In this document: piece by piece, positions 34,465 to 43,337 of the stretch
Position numbering within the stretch: position 1 is the stretch's first letter
Layout: each line of letters opens with the position of its first letter
NCBI GenBank assembly: GCA_038131795.1
Contig: JAYPQE010000003.1
Location: forward strand, 1,302,001-1,366,000
DNA from: Eutrophobius brisbanensis
GTDB lineage: Bacteria; Pseudomonadota; Gammaproteobacteria; Eutrophobiales; Eutrophobiaceae
Length of the DNA stretch: 64,000 nucleotides
Direction of reading: 5' to 3'
Program-made: the position numbers and the translations under genes
Notes under the pieces: generated by a model
Seen by the model: only the letters and a program-made list of their open reading frames with translations
Database searches by the model: none
What the model was told of the DNA's origin: nothing

Positions 34465-34851
34465 ATGTCTGAGTTGGTAGAAGGTCTCAGTTGGTTAGCC
34501 GTAATATCCAGTTTTGTATTGTCATTTTTACTTGGTTGGGCCTGGTATAGCCCTGCTTTATTCGGCAAAAAATGGGTCGAAGGTGTAGGGGTTGAGCTTG
34601 CCGATGGCAGTGATATGCCAGTCATGGCCATGGTGCTGCAGGCACTGGGGACATTCTGTCTTGCCTGGCTGGTGGGTATTACTGCTGCTAATGATGCGCT
34701 ACTGACAACCATACTGATTTACATCACCCTGATTTTATTGATTATGAGTAATGGAAAATATGCCCAAAAGACTAATGCGGCGGTTTTGATTTAAGGCTCA
34801 TACATATTGGCAATGGGAATTGTGATGATTTTATGTCAGGCTGTTTTTTAA
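34465..34851 (+). pseudogene. DUF1761 membrane protein with an in-frame stop codon
   Basis: The open frame from 34465 gives 109 residues with three hydrophobic spans, including the family start VLSFLLGWAWYSPALFGKKW. It meets TAA at 34792-34794 just after KTNAAVLI. The same frame then continues G-S-Y-I-L-A-M-G-I-V-M-I-L-C-Q-A-V-F to a second stop at 34849-34851. The continuation is the final membrane helix expected of DUF1761, so a single change (for example GAA to TAA) has probably cut the protein short by 18 residues. GGGGGA precedes the start. Whether the shortened form works is unknown. Confidence 0.7.
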
Positions 34852-34899
34852 TCTTATTTCTGCTAATTTTTTAAATTCATATTAATTGGAATGATGTTC

Positions 34900-35392
34900 A
34901 TGAAATTAATACTGGTAAAAATTACATTGCTATTTTTTTCTTTACTCAAATATTCACGCTATTGATATTGGCGATCCTGCGCCAAACTGGCAATTAATAA
35001 ATGGTTATGGTGAAACAGTGGATTTTCACAAGGACGCCAGTGATAAAGTAGCCGTGCTGATTTACTGGGCAAGCTGGTGCCCTTATTGTGCCAGCCTGAT
35101 GCCACACTTGCAGGAACTGGCTATTGAACATAGTAATAATCATGACGTTATATTTTATGCCATGAATATTAATGAGACAGAAGATCCTAAATTGCATATG
35201 CAGGAACATGGATTTACATTTAATCTTATTTTGAATGCAGACTCTACCATGGAAGATTACAACGTCCCCGGTACACCCAATGTCTTTGTCATCGACAAGA
35301 ACCATAGAGTGATTTTCCGACGAATACCGGACACACCAGATGTAGATGTAAAAAATGGTGTACAGCAAGCGATTGGGGCAGCATTGAAATAG
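34900..35392 (+). pseudogene. Periplasmic TlpA/thioredoxin-like protein, frameshifted in the signal peptide
   Basis: The frame starting at 34900 reads MKLILVKITLLFF and then stops. The next frame carries LYSNIHAIDIGDPAPNW and the complete thioredoxin fold through 35392. They join if the T7 run at 34933-34939 is T6, producing a sensible signal peptide ending N-I-H-A. The active site is WASWCPYCASLMPHL (35068 onward) and the cis-Pro loop is VPGTPNVFVID. A shorter protein could still be made from the ATG at about 35018, but it would lack the signal peptide and first strand. The ATGs at 34891 and 34894 are alternative starts. Confidence 0.75.
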
Positions 35393-35394
35393 CC

Positions 35395-35727
35395 TTGTCT
35401 GAATTTACTCATTATCTTTCAGAAGTATTCGCGGAGTTAGGTCCAATCAGGTCCCGCAAGATGTTTGGTGGCTACGGGATCTACCTGGATGATTTGATGT
35501 TTGCCCTGGTTGCAGATGGTACCCTGTATCTTAAGGCCGACAAGAATTCATCAAATCTGTTTGAAGATAAAGGCTTGCCTCCATTTGAATATAACAAGCA
35601 AGGTACACTCGTTAAAATGTCATATTACCTTGCACCAGAAGAAATCTATGAAGATCCAGACGTGGCACTGAAATGGGGTAGACTCGCTGTGGATGCTGCC
35701 CTGAGAAATTATAAAAATAAAACCTAG
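35395..35727 (+). CDS. TfoX/Sxy N-terminal domain protein
   Basis: A 110-residue single-domain protein beginning at a TTG codon two nucleotides after the preceding stop. Typical TfoX-N features are GPIRSRKMFGGYGIYLDDLM, LYLKAD and the Y-x-L-A-P-E-E-I-Y-E-D near the end. Full TfoX regulates competence, but stand-alone N-domains of this kind are widespread and their role is unclear. It overlaps the oppositely oriented membrane-protein gene by 4 nt. Confidence 0.88.
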   Translation: MSEFTHYLSEVFAELGPIRSRKMFGGYGIYLDDLMFALVADGTLYLKADKNSSNLFEDKGLPPFEYNKQGTLVKMSYYLAPEEIYEDPDVALKWGRLAVDAALRNYKNKT

Positions 35728-36302
35728 GCAGGCGACAATTGCCTCCCCAGGCTGGTTGAGAAAATCAGAATCACCGGACTTTGGAATAACAGGATTAAGC
35801 CACGTGCGAACAGTTCACCTGAATCGATCACATTGAACGCCTTATCCAGTTTGTGGCCTATCAATTGAGATATCTGTACACCCAGCCAATGGGTAAAGAC
35901 ACCTAATGCCAGACAACCCAAAACCACCTCCCATCCGGGCCAGAAACTATATTCGGATACACCTAGTCCTGAAACCAGCCAGGAGAAAATCATCATACTC
36001 GCTGCAATACCCTGTAATGGCAGAACCAGCTCGTGCCAGTTTCCCAGGATGGGGATCAATGGAAATAAAAGGCTGACAATAAATATCAGGTTTATCAAAT
36101 AATTGATTCTAAGATCATCTTCCGAGAGTAAGATAGAAAGTGACGGGGCCTGTTCAATACCATAGATTACCGGGTAGGCCATCAAAATAAATACCATCAA
36201 CATAGCTGCCTGGGCTAGCGGTATGGCGATATGGTCCCATTTCCATTGCAATACAGAATTTTCAAACCGGGTATGAACACGAACCAGAAACGGTAAGCTC
36301 AC
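35724..36302 (-). CDS. Polytopic membrane protein of unknown function
   Basis: A 192-residue protein with about five hydrophobic segments (around residues 25-46, 67-85, 92-110, 120-140 and 165-183). No family was recognised with confidence. A His- and Glu-containing loop NWHELVLPLQ and a Trp-rich HWLG element are the only distinctive spots. It is convergent with the TfoX-N gene. The next gene upstream on its strand starts about 350 nt away. Confidence 0.6.
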   Translation of the reverse strand: MSLPFLVRVHTRFENSVLQWKWDHIAIPLAQAAMLMVFILMAYPVIYGIEQAPSLSILLSEDDLRINYLINLIFIVSLLFPLIPILGNWHELVLPLQGIAASMMIFSWLVSGLGVSEYSFWPGWEVVLGCLALGVFTHWLGVQISQLIGHKLDKAFNVIDSGELFARGLILLFQSPVILIFSTSLGRQLSPA

Positions 36303-36400
36303 TGTGATTAAAAAATATAAACCATCAGCGCTGTAAGAAATTTAGGTGACAACAGGATGCTACTAATGGGCATTTACAGACTCTTGTATGAAACTGCTTC

Positions 36401-36649
36401 CTACATTAACAATGTCAGGTCAATCCCGGTTGAACATGCCATCGCCAGGCATACAGTCTTAATAATCTTCTTTTGATTGGCCTCCATTGTATCCACTCTC
36501 TTTCTTAATGAGCTAACCTGCCTGGATAGGTCCTTTGATGTCTCATCTGCCTTTGACCGCACACTGGCAGCGGCAGAAGCCGTCAGGCCGCTGATGGAAG
36601 CCAAAACCGATACCTTTCCAAACTGAGTGATAAAGTTTCTTCTGTTCAT
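36401..36649 (-). CDS. Small Tat-signal coiled-coil protein
   Basis: An 82-residue product, taking the ATG at 36649 that gives an amino terminus MNRRNFITQFGKVSVLASIS. The twin arginines and following hydrophobic stretch to A-A-A-S look like a Tat signal. The rest is a heptad-rich helix (DLSRQVSSLRKRVDTMEANQ) and a short hydrophobic tail. No family was recognised. It lies 22 nt downstream of the pirin gene on the same strand. Confidence 0.6.
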   Translation of the reverse strand: MNRRNFITQFGKVSVLASISGLTASAAASVRSKADETSKDLSRQVSSLRKRVDTMEANQKKIIKTVCLAMACSTGIDLTLLM

Positions 36650-36670
36650 AATTAATCCCAAAGTTAAGTT

Positions 36671-37564
36671 TTAATCAGACTGGGACAGTTGCCCCATCTT
36701 TCCCTTTCTGAAATCATCCATGGCCTCGTGAATCTCAAGGGTGGAATTCATGACAAATGGACCATAACCCACAATAGGTTCGCCAAGGGGCTTACCGGTT
36801 AACAATAATGCAGATGTATTGGCTGTTGCCTGAATGTTAATTCGATCACCTTGCCGTTCAAATAATCCAACCCTGGCATTATCGATCTCATCTTCACCGT
36901 TCACCAACACATGCCCATGTAATACCACCAGCAAACGGGTAAACCCTTCCGGCACCTCAAGCTCTACCTGTGTATTCGCATTCAGTTTCAGGTCAAAGAC
37001 ATTCACCGGGCTGTAGGATTTTGCCGGTCCTTCTGTGTCACGGTATTTACCGGCAATTACCCTGAGACTACCTGCACCATTGTCCAGTGTAACTTCAGGT
37101 ATGTCTTTGGCGGTTATTCCCTGGTAGCGCGGTGAGACCATCTTGTATTCTGCAGGCAGGTTCACCCATAGCTGTACCATTTCAAACAGACCGCCGGTTT
37201 GGGCATACGCCCTGCCATGAAACTCTTCGTGTACCAGACCTGAAGCGGCGGTCATCCATTGCACGTCACCCGGGCCTATTTGTCCCCCTGCCCCGGAGGA
37301 ATCCCGGTGTTCCACCTCTCCCGAATAGACAATGGTCACAGTTTCAAACCCCCGATGGGGATGAGGACCGACCCCCAGGCGTTTATCGGTTGATGGAAAT
37401 TCCCTGGGCCCGGCATAATCCAGCAATAGAAATGGGCTGAGATCCTGGCCCTGGACTTCGTAAAAAAACAGGGTACGGACGGGAAATCCGTCACCCACCC
37501 AGTGACTGTCCTGGTTTCTGAGAATGTTTTTCAGTACGGCGTTAGATTTATTATCTTTAGACAT
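36671..37564 (-). CDS. Pirin family cupin protein
   Basis: A 297-residue bicupin, started at the ATG at 37564 (M-S-K-D-N-K) because the upstream ten codons are untypical. Metal-binding residues in the first cupin are visible as GVGPHPHRGFETVTIVYSG and the later H in EVEHRDSSGAGG, with Glu in LVHEEFHGR. The opening RTLFFYEVQGQDLSPFLLLD is characteristic. Bacterial pirins include quercetinases and proteins that modulate pyruvate metabolism; the role here is unknown. Confidence 0.92.
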   Translation of the reverse strand: MSKDNKSNAVLKNILRNQDSHWVGDGFPVRTLFFYEVQGQDLSPFLLLDYAGPREFPSTDKRLGVGPHPHRGFETVTIVYSGEVEHRDSSGAGGQIGPGDVQWMTAASGLVHEEFHGRAYAQTGGLFEMVQLWVNLPAEYKMVSPRYQGITAKDIPEVTLDNGAGSLRVIAGKYRDTEGPAKSYSPVNVFDLKLNANTQVELEVPEGFTRLLVVLHGHVLVNGEDEIDNARVGLFERQGDRINIQATANTSALLLTGKPLGEPIVGYGPFVMNSTLEIHEAMDDFRKGKMGQLSQSD

Positions 37565-37682
37565 AACAACAAGACTACCATATGCATATGGCAATCAATA
37601 TATCATCATCTTCAACACTGACCCGTTGACTTTCTTTTAACCTTTGTAGACACTCAGATTTTTACCGGGGGGATACATCAAT

Positions 37683-39535
37683 ATGTTTAAATTGCCTATG
37701 CCGGGCTTTAAATCCGGATTTCTACCTGCCTGTCTTTTCTTACTGACTTCAATGTCCTGTTTCCCTGCGCTGGCCCAGCAAGGCTGCCCGCTACTTGATC
37801 AGTACATGGCACCGTTTGAAACCCCGGTCAGCGACTGGCCAGAGGCCATGGCGGGGCCTGCCCCGGGGGACATGGAACAACGACTGGTAGGCCCAACCGA
37901 ATGCAAGGTGGTCGCCGAGAAACAACTACAAAATGCCAAAGGAATCCCATACCGGCAAGTCACTATCGCCATTAGTGGAACGGTCTTTGGCTATGCTCCC
38001 CAACAAACCCTGGCCATTCCACCGCTGGGTACCGGTGTTCCCGGTGAAGGCAGGGAGAATACTTTTTCCGATCATGCTTTTATCTGGCAGACCCAGGGCA
38101 CCATGGGGCCATTTAAACCTGGTATTGGTTTTTACAACTATAGTGAGGATACCCCTTCCAGTGTGGAAATATTGATCCCACAAAATCCCCAGGACTGGAA
38201 TGGGCATATGTGGGTACTGGTCCATGGTGCAGGCCGTTTCCCACCGCTGAGGTTTCACCCACGGGAAGATGGAAAATTTAATCGTTACACTGAAACCAGC
38301 GAATCTGCCGGTGCCCTCATGGATATGGGCTTTGCCGTTGTCTGGACCCGACGAGATGCCGCAATTACCGATGAGGCCTCCATGGCAGTTGCCAATACTG
38401 TGGTACTGGATGATGGCACTGAACTGGGTGGCCCAGGCAAGTTGGGAATGGGGTTTAACGACAATCTCAGTGTTATCCGCGATTACACCGTCATCAGTCG
38501 AAATTTTATTTCGCAACAACTGGGGAAACGCCCGGACAAATTATTTTACCGGGGACACTCGGCCGGTGGTGCCATGGGACGCAGCTTCCTGTTGATCCGG
38601 GGAATGAATACGGACCATGACGGTGATCAACTCTTCCACGGATTTTATCTGGATGACAGTGCCGGTGGCCGAGGTGCTACCTCTTATTTCTGGGAGGCAG
38701 AAGTCGTAGATGAGCTGGGGTCATTCAAACTGAACCCCAGTGACCGGGACTTTCTGGTATTCGCCGGCGAACAGATGAAATTTATGGCGCCGGTGGTTGA
38801 AGTCATCCACGGCGCGTATGCCGGTGGCAATACCTCCACGGTACCCCGGTTATTCGAACGGGTACCGGCCACCTATTTCCATTACAAACGGGAGAATGCA
38901 AGAATCAACATTGAACAGGGGCTGGGTGACCAATGGAAGTCCTACGAGATTGCGGGTACCAGCCATTCCGATGCCTCTGCAGAGGCATTTAATTATCCCG
39001 AACTGGCAATAGACATGGTGGATATCGGTGGTGTTGCCATCAAACTGGAGCAGGCCCTGGTGGAATGGGTATTGAATGGCAAAAAACCACCGGAAACAAG
39101 AGTGGATGCGCGGGATGTCTGGGACCTGGATCCAAACGCCGGCCCAGCCATACAGTTACCGGAGACGGCCTGCCCGAGAGGTATATTCCGTCCCTATATG
39201 AACCGGCCCGATGGTACCGCGGTTGGCTCCAGCCCAGACCGGCCGGGTTTAATGACGACTGGCTGGAACCCCTGGATCGGTTTGGATACCTGGTGGACAT
39301 GACAGGGAGTAATCACCGCATGACCCGGCCATCTATCCAGCAGGCATGGCATGTCCGCTACCGCGAGGGCAAGTCCACTGGAATTTTGAAACCCAATGAG
39401 AGCCTGACACGGGACCGCTATGTGGCATGTGTTACCGGCGTGGTCAACGACCTCTACGATGACGGGTTATTACTCAGGGAAGCCCGGGACTGGTATATAG
39501 AAAAGGCGAAGACGGATGAGATCGGGGTGGATTAA
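37683..39535 (+). pseudogene. Secreted alpha/beta-hydrolase-domain protein (PF20091-like), frameshifted near its carboxy end
   Basis: The first frame encodes 539 residues with a signal peptide (CLFLLTSMSCFPALAQ) and the nucleophile elbow FYRGHSAGGAMGRSFL near residue 296. Other landmarks are VHGAGRFPP and GTSHSDASAEAFN, the likely catalytic His. It stops at 39302. A second frame overlapping the end continues GFNDDWLEPLDRFGYLVDM, then LTRDRYVACVTGVVNDL and ARDWYIEKA to 39535, which is the expected conserved tail of this family. The shift must lie between about 39185 and 39250, with no obvious homopolymer. A complete protein would have about 617 residues. The substrate is unknown. Confidence 0.75.
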
Positions 39536-39556
39536 TTAATAAAGCAAGGAGATAGC

Positions 39557-39610
39557 AGTGAAGGGTAAGGAGTCGTGATATTTAAAATCGGCAACTCCTT
39601 ACCCCTCACT
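39557..39610. terminator. Long inverted repeat between convergent genes (bidirectional terminator-like)
   Basis: AGTGAAGGGTAAGGAGT (39557-39573) pairs with ACTCCTTACCCCTCACT (39594-39610), with one mismatch in 17 and a 20-nt loop. It lies in the 95-nt gap between the hydrolase stop (39535) and the KamA-like stop (39631), the right place for a shared terminator. It belongs to the same dispersed family seen at 22727-22753 and 27984-28062. No U-tract follows the stem on either strand. Confidence 0.6.
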
Positions 39611-39630
39611 CCTTTCACCTTACCTGCTGA

Positions 39631-40974
39631 TTATTCCTCAAAAAAGAACTTTTTATCGCCAAACGCCGGTTTGAGGTCGTCCAGCCAGGTGGCCTGTTCA
39701 TCATATTCAGCAAAGAACGGCCGCTGTACCCATTCCGGATTGCGCCCCTGGATCATGCGACAGACAAATACCTTCTCACCATGTATCTCGGTGGTACCCT
39801 GGATTTCTACTTTTCCGGGGGTGGCACTCATGGATGGTCCGCGCACGGTCCTTGAAAGTCCTGAGACCTGCTTGATGGCATCACGGTATATCTCCCAGGT
39901 ACGGTACAAGGGCACTTCAAAATAATTTTTGGCCCCGGTATCCCGTTCAATAAACATATAATAAGGAATAATCCCCATTCTTACCTGGTTGCGCCACATC
40001 TTGGCCCAGATATCGGGATCATCATTAATATTTTTTACCAGCGGTGACTGGCTTCTCAAGGTGGCGCCTGTCTCACGCAAGCGGCGAATCGCCTCAACTG
40101 CCATGGGGGTCTCCATTTCCCGCCAATGATTGAAGTGGGTCATGATGGCCACATGCTTGCCCTTTTGGACCAGCTCCCTTAATATATCCAGCAGATCATC
40201 AGCATCTTCATCGGTAATATACCGATACGGCCAGAAGGTGATGGACTTAGTACCGATACGTATGTTCTGAATGTGCTCAAATTCCTTGTCCAGTAATGGC
40301 ATAAGGTATTCCCGTAAATGTCGGGCCTTCATAATCATGGGATCACCACCTGTTACCAACAGGTCACTGACATCTTTATGTGATCTCAGGTAATGATAGA
40401 GATGAGATGCCTCATTACTGGCAAATTTTAATTCCTTATCACCAATAAACTGGGCCCAACGAAAACAAAACGTACAATAACTGTGACAGGTCTGTCCTCT
40501 GCCAGGGAAAAACAACACCGTCTCCCTGTATTTGTGCTGAACACCTTCCAATTGCTGCTTATTAAACGTCGGTACATTTAAGGTTTGCTGGCCACCCGGA
40601 TGTGGATTTAACCGTTGCCTGATTTCTCCAGCCAGTTTGCGTATTTGAAATTTATCCGCATTACTCCGAACCAGATCGGCCATTGCCTGGTAGTCTTTTT
40701 CTTCCAGCATTCCCGGCTGTGGAAAGGTCAACTGAAAGATCGGATCATTGGGAATATTGGTCCAGTCGATTAATTCATCAATGACATACTGGTTGACCCG
40801 AAACGGCAGAACATTAGCTAGAACCTTTATAGAGAATTGTTGCTCTTTAGACAGGTGATGGATCTGAGGGATCTTGTCTATATTATTAATGCCATAGACT
40901 GTAAATGGCTGCTCACGATTGAACAGATACTGGTACTTCTCAGGTTTTCTATAAAAACTAAGAATCTTACTCAT
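39631..40974 (-). CDS. KamA-family radical SAM protein (lysine 2,3-aminomutase-like)
   Basis: A 447-residue radical SAM/PLP enzyme. The [4Fe-4S] motif is C-x3-C-x2-C in GRGQTCHSYCTFCFRW near residue 160. SAM-binding DLLVTGGDPMIMKARHL follows, and a carboxy-terminal A-T-P-G-K-V-E-I-Q-G probably supplies the PLP lysine. The classic aminomutase motif differs here (CHSYCTFCFRW rather than C-x-x-x-C-R-H-C-F-R-K), so this belongs to a divergent KamA subgroup and lysine need not be the substrate. No beta-lysine pathway or acetyltransferase gene is adjacent. It is transcribed towards the hydrolase and shares the inverted repeat between them. Confidence 0.85.
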   Translation of the reverse strand: MSKILSFYRKPEKYQYLFNREQPFTVYGINNIDKIPQIHHLSKEQQFSIKVLANVLPFRVNQYVIDELIDWTNIPNDPIFQLTFPQPGMLEEKDYQAMADLVRSNADKFQIRKLAGEIRQRLNPHPGGQQTLNVPTFNKQQLEGVQHKYRETVLFFPGRGQTCHSYCTFCFRWAQFIGDKELKFASNEASHLYHYLRSHKDVSDLLVTGGDPMIMKARHLREYLMPLLDKEFEHIQNIRIGTKSITFWPYRYITDEDADDLLDILRELVQKGKHVAIMTHFNHWREMETPMAVEAIRRLRETGATLRSQSPLVKNINDDPDIWAKMWRNQVRMGIIPYYMFIERDTGAKNYFEVPLYRTWEIYRDAIKQVSGLSRTVRGPSMSATPGKVEIQGTTEIHGEKVFVCRMIQGRNPEWVQRPFFAEYDEQATWLDDLKPAFGDKKFFFEE

Positions 40975-41242
40975 AATATTTTTTCTTTATATGCTATTTT
41001 CCGGGACACCCGGCGCGACAACGTTTTTGAAACGACTAAATAATCCTCTCGTAGTGGACTTTTGCCACCTTTTATTTAGTCATCTAAATATTGATTCTAC
41101 ACAATAACAGATCAGAGTTTCAACCGCTAAATAATTGAAAAATTAGGAAATTATAATTATTTTCAATAGGATAGAGCGTATTTTAGGGGATGGTTTTGGG
41201 CATTAATACAGCATATTTCAACGTACTGTAATTCATTCTGTA

Positions 41243-41788
41243 CTATTCATTTACAACCTGATTGTATATTAATTTGTATTCATCCGATGTTGGACCATCA
41301 AAGATGGGATCATTGACATGTTTCAGACTATCACTGATATTGTCCCATGACGCTTCGGTCATCCTGTCATTAATCATGGGAAATATCTTACTTTCTTCAG
41401 TGTTCATATGCTCTCTAAGAGAGTCAGTATATTGCTGTGCCAATTCCTGAATCCGTTCTTTCTCAACAATATGGCCATTGACCACGGCATCCAGTTCATC
41501 CAGTAATGCCCTGGATTCGTGATAAATTTTACTATGCTCTGCCTTCAGCCGTTCAATCTCATCAATATCTACGCCCTCTAATGTTTCAAGTTCTGCAAAT
41601 ATAATGTCTTCATACGGGTGATGAAAAATATCAGGATACCGGGTCATGTAATTCATGATCAGATATAGTTCACGATAACCCTTGTCACTGCCCTGTTTAA
41701 GTCCTGTCAGTAACGAGTCCATGAGTTTTAATAATTTCACATAGTTTTTGTGATCTTCATGCAACTTGTCCATTATGGGCGTTTTCAT
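41243..41788 (-). CDS. Hemerythrin-domain protein
   Basis: A 181-residue protein with a four-helix hemerythrin-type di-iron site. The candidate ligands are His in LHEDHKNYVKLL, HHPYEDIIFAELE near residue 57, a further His in KAEHSKIYHESR, and HMNTEESKIFPMIND near residue 131. Such proteins bind O2, NO or sense and repair iron-sulfur damage. A good ribosome site (GAGGTG) precedes the start. An FNR/Dnr-like box lies 55 nt upstream in class-II position, suggesting induction by low oxygen or nitrosative stress (inference). Confidence 0.88.
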   Translation of the reverse strand: MKTPIMDKLHEDHKNYVKLLKLMDSLLTGLKQGSDKGYRELYLIMNYMTRYPDIFHHPYEDIIFAELETLEGVDIDEIERLKAEHSKIYHESRALLDELDAVVNGHIVEKERIQELAQQYTDSLREHMNTEESKIFPMINDRMTEASWDNISDSLKHVNDPIFDGPTSDEYKLIYNQVVNE

Positions 41789-41814
41789 TTGTTCACCTCT
41801 CTATTCATTGGCTT

Positions 41815-41856
41815 ATCCTATGAGGAAAGCCTGACGACATAAATGATCTGGATCAT
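41815..41856 (-). promoter_or_regulatory. FNR/Dnr-like box with -10 upstream of the hemerythrin gene
   Basis: ATGAT-CTGG-ATCAT (41843-41856) is a perfect dyad matching 8 of 10 positions of the FNR/Dnr consensus TTGAT-N4-ATCAA. Read leftward, a TAGGAT hexamer at 41820-41815 sits where the -10 would be if the box were centred near -41.5. The spacing supports a class-II activated promoter, though the -10 is poor. Confidence 0.45.
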
Positions 41857-42009
41857 GTATTTGCAGGTCAAAATGCATTTAAAAATCAGGTCGCAGTCAA
41901 AAGTTTTTATCGATAAATAAGTCAACTGTCATCATATTTGGAGAAATAATGGGTGAATACTGGTATGTTATACAACTTGATTACTCACCTATTTATTTAT
42001 TAGATTTTT

Positions 42010-43275
42010 ATGGAAAAACTCAGGCAATTTTTAATCGTAATCGGACCTGGCATGCTCACCGCAGCCACCGGTGTCGGTGCCGGCGACCTGGCCACGGGGA
42101 GTTTTGCAGGAAGCATTCTGGGCACGGCAATACTATGGGCAGTGATAGTAGGTGCCTTTCTGAAATATGTGGTGACGGAAGGTATTGCCCGCTGGCAGCT
42201 GGTCACCGGCTCAACCCTGCTGGAAGGCCTGACCATCCATTTTGGTAAGGTCATCGCCTGGATATTCCTTCCTTACCTTTTAATGTTTACCTATTTTATT
42301 GGTGCCGCCATGATGAGTGCCAATGGCGTTACCCTGCATGCCATGTTTCCAATATTTGAAGATGCCGTTGATGGCAAACTCTTTTTTGGAATCACCACCA
42401 GTATTATCGGCTTTGGACTGGTCTACAAGGGTGGATACGAATTATTTGAAAAGGTCACCCATGTTTGTATCGCCATCATGTTTGTCTGTGTAATTGTCAC
42501 GGCAGGCCTGATGTGGCCGGGTACCGAACAGGTCATTAAAGGCATTTTTGTTCCTGTAATCCCTGATTTACAGGGCGATGGGCTGACGTGGACCATTGCC
42601 TTGATTGGCGGTGTGGGCGGGACTGTGACTGTATTGAGTTATGGTTACTGGATCCGGGAAGAAGGCCGAAATAAGAGTGAAGACCTCTCTACCTGCCAGG
42701 TGGACCTGGCAGTGGGCTATATTATGACGGCCCTGTTCGGACTGGCCATGGTCATCATTGGCAGTAATGTGACCATTCAAGGTGGTGGTGCCGGCCTGCT
42801 GGTTAGCCTCTCAAATCAATTGGGGCAGGAACTGGGCCCTGCTGGCAAATGGTTATTTCTGATCGGCGCCTTTGGTGCTGTTTTCAGCAGTTTACTGGGG
42901 GTCTGGCAATCCATTCCTTATATCTTTACGGACACCTGGCTGATGGCCACCACCCCAACGGAAACCATCGCAGACCGGGACCATACCTTCAAGGTGGATA
43001 CCACATCACCTATCTATAGAAGATATTTAATGATCATTGCCTTTGTTCCCATGCTGGGTCTGTTTGCCAGTTTCCAGGAGGCGCAAAAACTTTATGCCGT
43101 AACCGGAGCGTTCTTCTTCCCCCTGCTGGCCATCGGTCTGTTATTACTGAATGGCAGGGGGAAATGGGTAGGGGAAAAGTTCAAATATGGCCCAGCAGCC
43201 ATCATCAGCCTGGTTGCCGTCCTCCTGTTTTTTGCCTGGGCGGGTATGGCCAATATTATGAAATTACTCGCCTGA
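42010..43275 (+). CDS. Nramp-superfamily transporter lacking the canonical metal motifs
   Basis: A 421-residue carrier with about eleven helices. The overall Nramp layout is clear (GPGMLTAATGVGAGDLATGS in helix 1, GGVGGTVTVLSYGYWIREEG in helix 6). But helix 1 lacks the DPGN and helix 6 lacks the M-P-H motif that bind Mn/Fe in MntH. The cargo may therefore differ (other metals, or a non-metal). The ATG at 42010 has no ribosome site. A strong GGAG is found before an ATG at 41949 in another frame; its first 20 codons read MGEYWYVIQLDYSPIYLLDF and could be a short leader, or the true amino end if one T of the T5 run at 42005-42009 is extra. It is divergent from the hemerythrin gene. Confidence 0.82.
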   Translation: MEKLRQFLIVIGPGMLTAATGVGAGDLATGSFAGSILGTAILWAVIVGAFLKYVVTEGIARWQLVTGSTLLEGLTIHFGKVIAWIFLPYLLMFTYFIGAAMMSANGVTLHAMFPIFEDAVDGKLFFGITTSIIGFGLVYKGGYELFEKVTHVCIAIMFVCVIVTAGLMWPGTEQVIKGIFVPVIPDLQGDGLTWTIALIGGVGGTVTVLSYGYWIREEGRNKSEDLSTCQVDLAVGYIMTALFGLAMVIIGSNVTIQGGGAGLLVSLSNQLGQELGPAGKWLFLIGAFGAVFSSLLGVWQSIPYIFTDTWLMATTPTETIADRDHTFKVDTTSPIYRRYLMIIAFVPMLGLFASFQEAQKLYAVTGAFFFPLLAIGLLLLNGRGKWVGEKFKYGPAAIISLVAVLLFFAWAGMANIMKLLA

Positions 43276-43337
43276 GCCCAATCCAGCCAATCCATAATAC
43301 CCTCCGATTTACCGGAAAAATAAAGACGTTAAAACAT

